Shown here: one piece after another, positions 57,211 to 64,000 of the stretch
Numbering within the stretch: the stretch's first letter is position 1
Layout: each line of letters opens with the position of its first letter
DNA from: Lepturacanthus savala
Taxonomy: Eukaryota; Chordata; Actinopteri; Scombriformes; Trichiuridae
Direction: 5' to 3'
Length of the DNA stretch: 64,000 nt
Assembly: GCA_030544235.1 (NCBI GenBank)
Contig: CM060463.1
Span: forward strand, 16,741,690 to 16,805,689
Notes under the pieces: generated by a model
Told to the model about the DNA's origin: nothing
The model's input: only the letters and a program-made list of their open reading frames with translations
Databases searched by the model: none
Position numbers and translations under genes: made by a program

Positions 57211-57219
57211 GATTAAGGG

Positions 57220-60120
57220 ATAACAAGCTTGAACTTGGCTCTAGCCCTCGATTGCATAGCTTTGCCAAATAGCAACAGTTACTTTGCCTCAATATTACTG
57301 AAAAGTGATATTAAATGATGATGATGAATGATGACTGACATTAAATGAATGATGAATGATATTAAGTTCATGGTTAGTTGTAAAAATCATGTCATTTACC
57401 TTGAAGGACAAAACATAATCACATCACATGACCAGGAAACCCTTTTTCACTCCTTTTTACATGGACTGGGGCACATTTGTTTCCACAAATCTGAATGCTG
57501 AAGTGCATTCTGGGTCAAAATTAGAATGAGACAGATATGCAAGAACTTGAATGGAGTTACAATATGGCAATGCTATGGAATAGAGGTCTAGTGTCTTTTT
57601 CAAAATAAAGCTCTTCTGTATTTCAGATTTGTAAAACCTTTATTCTGTACATAAAAACACAATAAACAGAGATTCCACAAGGGGCTAAATTATTCTGTTG
57701 TAAGTAGGGTTATGACAGAGTGGACTTTCTCATTCATGTGTGTGAGGTCATTAGACTATTACAGAACCCAGAGAGAACAGTACGTGAGTGAAATAATGTC
57801 TATGTTGCATGATAGCTAGCTGCTTTGCTAGCGGTGTGGCCGTCCTGCCTCTGTCTATTCATCTGTCATTTGCTCACCCATCAGTCTGTCTGGTATTCCC
57901 GGGGGCAGGCGGTTCCACAATCAAACAGCTTGTTCGCTATGGTCCGCTCACAAACTCACTGCTCGCTAAAATGGAAGTGCAACCGTTAGCATATCAAAAC
58001 GTCGGCCTTCGTTGATCTCTTTGTTCGTTCTTTCCCTGTGCAGCCGTCCTCTCTCAGCACTCCTTCTCCTTTCATCTGTGTCTCCAAAGCCGGGAATTGC
58101 ATTATTCATTATGAAAATTGACTTGGTGTCAGTGATCTGGGCTTTCACACACACACACAACCATCATTTACAAAGTTGTTCGGTATTTTCTTTTTAGCTA
58201 AAAATATGACTTTTCTGAAAAGATGATGAAGGTGAAAACTTCAATAAGAAACAGAAAATAATGAGTATATAGAGTAAATTAAAAAATTAAATAACATTTA
58301 TGTTACATTTTTACCATCTCAAGGAAAACATTAACATGAACATTATTAGCAGAAGTGTGAGATTATGATAATCTAACTACTATTTAGGAAACAATCTCTT
58401 TCTGCCTGTCTGTCTTTCGCATATCTAAGAGTTTGAATGAGCTTTTTTATTGTATCAAAATGCCACATAAACAATGTTTTTTTCTGCACCTTCATTGCCT
58501 ATGCATTCAGTGGGCCTGTTGAATTATCCTATTAGCAGATAATATTACTTATTTCAAGTTTTTCCAAAAAAAAAATGTAGATTAAAAAGTCCCAAATATG
58601 AGATAAAAAGACAAAAAGTCATCTAATGATAACCTGCATGTGAGGCGAGGAGTGAATATCAGTAAATTGTAGTCAGTGGAGGAACAAATGTAGAAGAATC
58701 TCTTACTCTTGTGTCATTTTTTCCTATACATCAATGCATCTTTACACCTTTAACCACCAATCTGACCAATACTTAAGTACAATTAATTACAATTTTGAAT
58801 TACTTGTACTTTAAGTATTTCTATTTTCTGCTATTTTTTACCCTGGAGAGGAAAATATTGTACTTTTTACTCCACATTATCTGATGTCTATAGTCCGTTA
58901 GTCAGAAGGAAAAGCACAGGGGGGAACTGATAACACTGACCATGTCTCCGCTCTGATTACTTACTGCAAACTTACTGAATATATGGTGTCTTTGATCATT
59001 CAACCATTTAACACCCTGTGATGAGGCGCCTCTACTCATTTTCCATGAAACTTAATGTTGTTCATTAAAATGCAAACATTTCTTGTGATGTTAGTGTAGC
59101 TGCTTTTTTATTATTATTTTAGCCAAGAAGATGTAAATTAAGTGTTATCATGCAGCACCAGAGCTGACAAACTACTATTAACATATGCACGATTCAAAAT
59201 CTGTCTTCTGATCACGAGGGAAAAAATAAGAACTCAAAAAAGACCAATAATTTTATTGTGGCCACTTAATTGTGGTGTCTTGATGGAGAGAAGATGAATG
59301 CACAACTGTTCTAAAAGTACACCTTTTCCAATTTTAATTTCACCCTGACCCAAAGCAAATATCAGAGATGCAGAGTGGAGTTGCTGTTACTGAAAATAAC
59401 CCTGCTCTCTGAATGGGATGTGGTGCAGCTGTTGAGAGGAGAATAGGGGTCTCAGCAGGGCTGAGAGGGAGGAGGAGGTGTATTTATCATCCTGATGAGA
59501 GCGGAAATATTCTGGAGCACCACGTCTCTTGCTGTGTTGTTCAATTCAACAGGGAAGCTCCCCCATCTGTTTCCCTGTAGGGGGCATCTCGTTTGGCTGA
59601 ATGAGACGACCTCGATGATCCTGGCAGCCTGTGAGCTTCATGTGACAGTGGATAGCGCGTCCATGTCTGCCCGTCTCCGTGCTCGTACTGCAGGCTCATA
59701 AAAACATTGTGTAAATATGTTGTAGTACAGATGTTTGAAAAAAGCCCTCAGGGCCCAATAGCTGTAAAACTCAGATCAGATCCTGTACAGCGTTCTTTGC
59801 AAAGAGTGTTTTTCAGCTGGGAGCTGGCATCTGTTTATTATCAAAACTCAGGTCCATGGAGAAATAACACCAATAATCTGTAATTATCCAAATACTTTGG
59901 GAGTGCACTGTCTGTGTAGTGTTTATTGTAACTTATAACTTTCAATGGTATGTCATATGGAAGAGTCACAGATGCCATTGCTGTGTCTATAGATAAAAGC
60001 CCTTTGTAGTTATAAGTGTGTCAGGTGTACAACACTGTGACAGGCTACCAACCTGCATGTGGGCATCTCATATGTTTTCAAGTTTGCAATGTCAACCACT
60101 GTCCTGAAACTGATGGATGC
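57220..60120. other. Gene-free stretch
   Basis: 57,310-57,365 is a GATGAAT-type low-complexity patch. 58,040-58,140 is a non-repetitive segment with CATTATTCATTATGAAAATT, noted as possible regulatory DNA. 58,660-58,880 resembles a degraded fish repeat (ACTTGTACTTTAAGTATTTC, TTTTTACTCCAC). 57,600-57,700 shares phrases with 55,385-55,440. Confidence 0.45.
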
Positions 60121-60127
60121 TTTTATG

Positions 60128-60219
60128 AATGAAGCAGGTATGTTTGACTTTTAACCACCTGCGTAGGGAAGCTCCATTGGATTTCAAATCCAACGCCTTA
60201 ACCACTCAGCCATCACAGC
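60128..60219 (-). pseudogene. tRNA-Ser(UGA)-like pseudogene, copy 1
   Basis: Minus strand begins GCTGTGATGGCTGAGTGGTT (acceptor strand and D arm intact), followed by an anticodon stem-loop TTGGA-TTTGAAA-TCCAA with anticodon TGA, and a long class-II variable arm. The T arm is disturbed: GCAGG and CCTGC are separated by about 19 nt instead of 7, and the 3' acceptor strand no longer pairs. Not a functional tRNA. Confidence 0.7.
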
Positions 60220-60825
60220 TGCAGACTCAAAAAAAATTAGTATGTTATTTGAAACATTCTGTGCAGTGGCATGGTCTATATATGAAGTTCCTTGTGGAGT
60301 TACAAGAAGGGTTGAACTGGGGGAAAAAAAATGGCATTTTAATCTTAGACCAACCCCTAATATTTAGGGGAGCACAACTAGTAATTATTAGTTGTAGACT
60401 AGTAATTTATGTATGTGTTCCCCGAAGCAATGTATTTTACTATTATTAGGACAATTTACTCAACATACAGCCCTTATGAAAAAACTGCAATGTATAGGAG
60501 GAAAACTGCAGGGATTTTGTGTCTAAAATATTGCATTTACTGCAATAATACTGTACTATTTGCCTACTGTATTATACTGCAGTGATAGTGGAGAAGAAAC
60601 TGCAGTTTTGATAGTACTAAACAACTCAGGATTTTTTCAAAGGTGGTTCTTGCCTGTGTTCCTCATCTCACACAAAATGAACACATTGTCATGAAATAGA
60701 GCTAATGTTAGTGGTTTACACTTACAAATAGGACTATAATATTATTTATAGAGAATAAGAATAAGGCACAGAATAGGCATTGTCTCTAACTGACGCTATA
60801 AAAACGGATGAAGACATTTATAGGA
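60220..60825. other. Gene-free spacer between the tRNA-like copies
   Basis: AT-rich, no feature recognised. Confidence 0.5.
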
Positions 60826-60829
60826 TAGG

Positions 60830-60931
60830 TTTTTGTTCCAACCAAGCAGGAACACACCTGATTCTACTAATCAACCATTAGGCCCTTGCTATTCATTAGT
60901 AGAATCAGGTGTGTTCCCGTTTGGTTGGAAC
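60830..60931. mobile_element. Foldback hAT-like MITE, copy D (inner part only)
   Basis: Retains GTTTTTGTTCCAACCAAGCA, CACCTGATTCTACTAATCAA and the complementary ATTAGTAGAATCAGGTGTG with GGTTGGAAC, but lacks the CAGGGGTGGGC-type outer ends found in copies B and C. A decayed or truncated copy. Confidence 0.75.
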
Positions 60932-61000
60932 TGGGGTTCTTGTGGGAAGTCTTCAGAGGTTTTTTTATGCTATTTAAGACATAAGGGTTACAGAAGGCAT

Positions 61001-61074
61001 CGCTGTGAGCAGGGTTTGAACCTACGCAGGAAAACCCTATTGGATTTCAAGTCCAACACCTCGGCCATCACAGC
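61001..61074 (-). pseudogene. tRNA-Ser(UGA)-like gene with deleted D loop, copy 2
   Basis: Minus strand: acceptor arms GCTGTGA and TCACAGC are perfectly complementary, followed by discriminator G. Anticodon stem-loop TTGGA-CTTGAAA-TCCAA carries anticodon TGA. The T arm GTAGG-TTCAAAC-CCTGC is complete, and the long variable arm marks serine. Compared with copy 1, about 8 nt of the D arm (TGGTTAAG) are missing, so it is 74 nt rather than about 82. Probably not a working cytosolic tRNA. Confidence 0.78.
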
Positions 61075-61079
61075 TCCCA

Positions 61080-61300
61080 AGACATAAATTTTGAGATGAA
61101 AAACTTCTAGTGGAGTGGCTATATATATATATATATATTGCAAAGATCAAATGCTATTTATGACGTGTATATAGAGTAGTTTTGCTTTACACATCGCACT
61201 GAAAAGAAGCCTTCACAAATGATTGCCATTATTACCTATTACAAAGGTTCTTACAAAGGACCTTATTTATTATCTGTTTTTCTCATTAATTTTAAACATA
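61080..61300. other. Gene-free stretch with a short TA run
   Basis: (TA) patch at 61,120-61,138; otherwise nothing. Confidence 0.5.
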
Positions 61301-61301
61301 C

Positions 61302-61302
<1 letters not shown>

Positions 61303-61385
<83 letters not shown>
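61303..61385. repeat. (TA)41 microsatellite
   Basis: Uninterrupted TA run, self-complementary and cruciform-prone. It lies about 210 bp beyond the poly(A) signal of the Ig-domain gene. Confidence 0.97.
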
Positions 61386-61387
<2 letters not shown>

Positions 61388-61593
61388 CATAGCATATATC
61401 TCTACAATACAAATATATAAAGTTGATTTTAAAAATGCATTCATTATTAATTACCTTATTGTTCTTAATGTACTTAATGACTGATTGGTAAATCCCCTTT
61501 TGAATTTGAATTATTAATTGATTAATAATGAATGTGTGGACTAATTTAAAACTTCATGTTGTTAATGCCTAATTAGTTTACTTAATAAAATGC

Positions 61594-61599
61594 TTTATT
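61594..61599 (-). terminator. Poly(A) signal of the Ig-domain gene
   Basis: TTTATT on the plus strand is AATAAA on the minus strand, about 180 nt after the stop codon at 61,778-61,780, a normal 3'UTR length. Confidence 0.65.
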
Positions 61600-61777
61600 G
61601 CCATTTTGTGACCACTGTCATCCTCCATACTGTCCTGTGGATGTTAAAATTGCTACACAGTCAAAGTCAATAATGATTAAACCTGGTTAAAGTCCAGCAA
61701 GACCTGGTCTGACTGGCTCAGATATGATTTCCATTATAGGATCCATTACAAGTCCTGGATCTGCATTCCAACTTTAA

Positions 61778-62112
61778 TCAGCAGCTGTCTGTCAGGTGCA
61801 GGTTTGGCAGCATGAAGACTCTCTCCTCAGGCTCCATCTGAGCACTGTGAACCACCCGGCATCTGAACGTGGAGCCCTGGTCGTCCATGTCAGGAGTAAG
61901 TTTGAGAAAACTGAACATGGAGTAGAGGCCATTGATGTTGAGGCTGGGGGGAGTGTTGAAGACGCCAGAGAGAACCGTCTCTCCATCTTTAGTCCAAGTC
62001 ACCTCTATGTCTTCAGGACAGAAGTCTTTGATGCACAGGTGCAGAGTGCACTCTTCTCTCGGCGGAGGACCTGGCGGCTCACAGTCAATGAACATCACAT
62101 TAGGAGGAGTTC
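61778..62112 (-). CDS. Terminal exon of a C1-set immunoglobulin-superfamily gene
   Basis: The acceptor CAG at 62,113-62,115 opens a phase-1 exon encoding about 110 residues up to TGA. It contains a complete C1-set-like Ig domain: B-strand Cys in LHLCIKDFCP, C-strand Trp in DIEVTW, and F-strand motif FRCRVVH. Typical roles of such domains are cell-surface or secreted immune recognition. No transmembrane segment follows and no downstream donor is present in the coding part, so this product would end LHLTDSC, possibly secreted (inference). Extra cysteines (IDC, EEC, DFC, final C) are unusual. Family candidates: SIRP-like, tapasin-like or other fish C1 receptors; not named. Confidence 0.8.
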
Positions 62113-62563
62113 CTGTTCAAACAAACACACGATAAATGTTCATGTGGAAGGTAAAAAAAAAACAATTTCAACATATTTATCCTCTTCAGAGAGGGGATCA
62201 GGTATGAGGCTTATGGGAAATGTGGTTTTCATTTATCTCACTAAATCTTAACATTTTCATATAGTTGCATCAGCATAAAAAATCTGACTTTGGAAAACAG
62301 TAGTTTGACCAAAAAAAATCTCTATTAATAATTAATTCAAGAATAATGAATCTTTGATTAAAGATTTTTCTTTAGCTTTCAACTTCATCTCAACGAAACA
62401 ATATCTCATCGGAACATGGAGTTGTCATGGAAATAGTAATAATAATACATTATTACAATATACATACATTTTATGATGCCTGAGTTGAAATCATCTGCTG
62501 TGGACAACTATGAGATGTGGTTGAACACTCTTAATCAAGGGAATAAGTGAAGCAGATTCCTAC
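62113..62563 (-). other. Phase-1 intron of the Ig-domain gene (451 nt)
   Basis: Donor G|GTAGGA and acceptor GAACAG|GA, both consensus. No exon-like sequence inside. Confidence 0.75.
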
Positions 62564-62880
62564 CTTGAGTGTTGATGTGGTACAGGACGTCTTTGTAACC
62601 TGGAGTGGAGAAGCTGGAGTGATAAACGCGGCAGGTGTAGACCGCCCTCTCATCCTCTCTAGCCATGAGCAGCTGGATCTTGCTCCACACACTGTACAGG
62701 CCGCTGTGGTCGGAGAAAGGTCCAAAGAGATTGATGGTGCTGACCTGTTCCCCGTCATTCCTGAACCAATCCAGGTGGATGTCATGTGGGTAAAAGTTCT
62801 CCACACGACAGCAGAGAACTAGCAGCCTCTCCACTTTGGGGATTTGAGGGATGCTGGTTATCTGAAGGAAGGACGGCTCC

Positions 62881-62881
<1 letters not shown>
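62564..62881 (-). CDS. Internal exon: C1-set Ig domain
   Basis: A 318-nt exon, phase 1 at both ends, encoding about 106 residues from EPSFLQITSIPQIPK to YHINTQ. B-strand Cys in LVLCCRVENFYP, C-strand Trp in DIHLDWFRNDGE, and F-strand Cys in YTCRVYH give the C1-set signature. The exon is preceded directly by a CA tract (TG on the plus strand). Its closest look-alikes are the C1 domains of SIRP-type receptors, with motif similarity only. Splicing in phase 1 at both ends lets the domain be skipped or duplicated without a frameshift. Confidence 0.85.
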
Positions 62882-62979
<98 letters not shown>

Positions 62980-63754
62980 AGAGAGAGAGAGAATAGTAAA
63001 CATATTTGGATGCCTTCTTTTAGACAACCTTGACTGTACATTCACAACGATTGTGTAGAGGGCATACTGCTGATATTGAAGATACTGATTTGAAAATGAA
63101 GTGTATAATATGAATGAATGAATAATGCTAGTTTTAATCTATCAAACCAAAATATATGTCCTCCCATTATTGAACTCCCCCATTGTAGGGTTCTACAGCT
63201 CTGATCAGTCTGATCAGGCATGTGATCATAAAAATATGTCTTTTACTGTTATGGGATTTAGCCATTTTAATATTGGAGCTCAAACAAGTTCTTCTCAACA
63301 TTATTTTTGCAAGAACATCATTGCTGCATCTAGGTCTTATCCCATCTCGAGATGCTTGTTGTTGGTAAAAAGCATAGACAGAAGTGTTTTTCCATTATAA
63401 TATAAATTATCTTGGTTGCAGCGCGGGTTGTAGCAGCAAAAAGTTTGTGAGAATTTGGTGTTTCTATCACTGTCAGAATTTTTTCACAGCGGTCACCAAA
63501 GCTTCAATTTGGCTGTTGGTGGATGTCTCCAAGGGAGATCTTGGACCACCACTTGAAGATCAAAGTCTATGTATCCCTCATGACTAGCAATATTCTTCTC
63601 ATACAGTCCAGAATGTGTAACTCAAAGGTAAAGGTTGACCTGATAAAAAGATGATGCAGGTCAGCAGTTGTCAAATACAAGCTGCCAACACATAGACCAA
63701 CTTCTAGTGATCTTGATTAATCTAGATTTAAAGTAAATAGAACACAGCATTCAC
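62882..63754 (-). other. Phase-1 intron of the Ig-domain gene (873 nt)
   Basis: The donor is G|GTGAAT at 63,755/63,754 and the acceptor the CAG of the CA tract (62,882-62,884). It holds the long TG/CA microsatellite near its 3' end, preceded (in transcript direction) by a TTCTCTCTCTCTCTC pyrimidine run. No other exon seen. Confidence 0.75.
62883..62992. repeat. (TG)48 plus (GA)7 microsatellite at the splice acceptor
   Basis: 96 bp of uninterrupted TG followed by GAGAGAGAGAGAGA. In the minus-strand transcript it reads (CU)7(CA)48 and ends in the AG of the exon acceptor, so the microsatellite forms the 3' end of the intron. CA-rich RNA binds hnRNP L, which can repress or enhance nearby exons (established); any effect here is inference. 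Confidence 0.95.
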
Positions 63755-64000
63755 CTTTGACCCTGACCCTGGTCTCTCTGCTGAAGCTCTTCCCTCTGCA
63801 CAGGACCACACACTGGTATTGGGTCTGGTCTTCAGTAACAGTCAAACACACGGTCAGGACAGATGTATGATGTCTGCCATTTGACGAGAGACAAGCCTGG
63901 TCGCTCAGGTCCTCGCTTAGCAACAGAGAATCAGATTCTGACGTGACAGCAGCGGCTGCTCCGCTACTCACTTTAAACCATTTCACTTTGAGCTCCAGCT
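63755..64000 (-). CDS. Upstream exon (partial): Ig-like domain, open at the window edge
   Basis: The frame runs off the right edge. It reads LELKVKWFKVSSG at the C strand and LTVTEDQTQYQCVVLC at the E/F strands, then RVRVK and a consensus phase-1 donor (AAAG|GTGAAT). The B-strand Cys lies beyond the window, so V-set and C1-set cannot be distinguished. An extra Cys (SDQACLS) is present. It belongs with the two downstream exons of the same gene because orientation, phase and domain type agree. Confidence 0.78.

Noticed and set aside
61796..62251. A 151-codon plus-strand frame
   Set aside because: Antisense shadow of the terminal Ig exon and its intron.
62535..63058. His/Thr and Cys/Val frames spanning the TG tract
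   Set aside because: The true exon begins at 62,881; the low-complexity parts are intron.
1..64000. CRISPR arrays, operons or bacterial-type genes
   Set aside because: No spaced identical repeats, ribosome-binding sites or tightly packed ORFs; all signals are eukaryotic.

Overview
The window looks like teleost fish nuclear DNA. Evidence: very long CA/TG, TA and GA/CT microsatellites, fish-type interspersed repeats (Tc1/mariner, hAT and pogo elements, an L2 LINE, Penelope-like elements, a degenerate endogenous retrovirus), short introns, and a tandem C1-set immunoglobulin gene at the right end. There is no operon structure, and nearly every open frame in the first 60 kb is short and unremarkable, or a translation of a microsatellite or transposon relic. 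No search was run, so family names rest on recognised motifs and terminal repeats.

Layout. 1-500: a possible 3' end of a plus-strand host gene (two exon pieces, a 77-nt intron, a stop and a poly(A) signal). 500-27,450: mostly gene-free DNA with many microsatellites, a pogo-like MITE (7,339-7,737), a foldback hAT-like MITE (16,607-16,803), LINE 3' tails and a SINE-like repeat. 27,461-28,141: an internally deleted Tc1/mariner copy with terminal repeats and TA duplication. 29,580-37,970: a nested transposon cluster. Two inverted Penelope-like fragments are separated by a 1,001-bp hAT element, and the right-hand fragment is split by a minus-strand endogenous retrovirus whose far LTR is itself cut by an L2 LINE. 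41,620-42,190: two foldback MITEs between copies of a short direct repeat. 42,650-44,181: a minus-strand Penelope-like element that lost its reverse-transcriptase core but keeps an open GIY-YIG endonuclease frame and a hammerhead-like 3' motif. 49,225-49,682 and 56,200-57,210: a TA-flanked MITE containing a SINE-like repeat, and a second ~1-kb hAT element with near-perfect 8-bp target duplications. 60,128-61,074: two decayed tRNA-Ser(UGA)-like sequences.

The best-supported host gene is on the minus strand from the right edge to about 61,594: three exons, each with an Ig-like domain and joined by phase-1 introns, ending in a stop and a poly(A) signal. Its first exons lie beyond the window. A 96-bp TG tract (CA in the transcript) abuts the splice acceptor of its middle visible exon. 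Most of the remaining sequence is non-coding; a few stretches resemble conserved regulatory DNA in composition, but this cannot be tested here.
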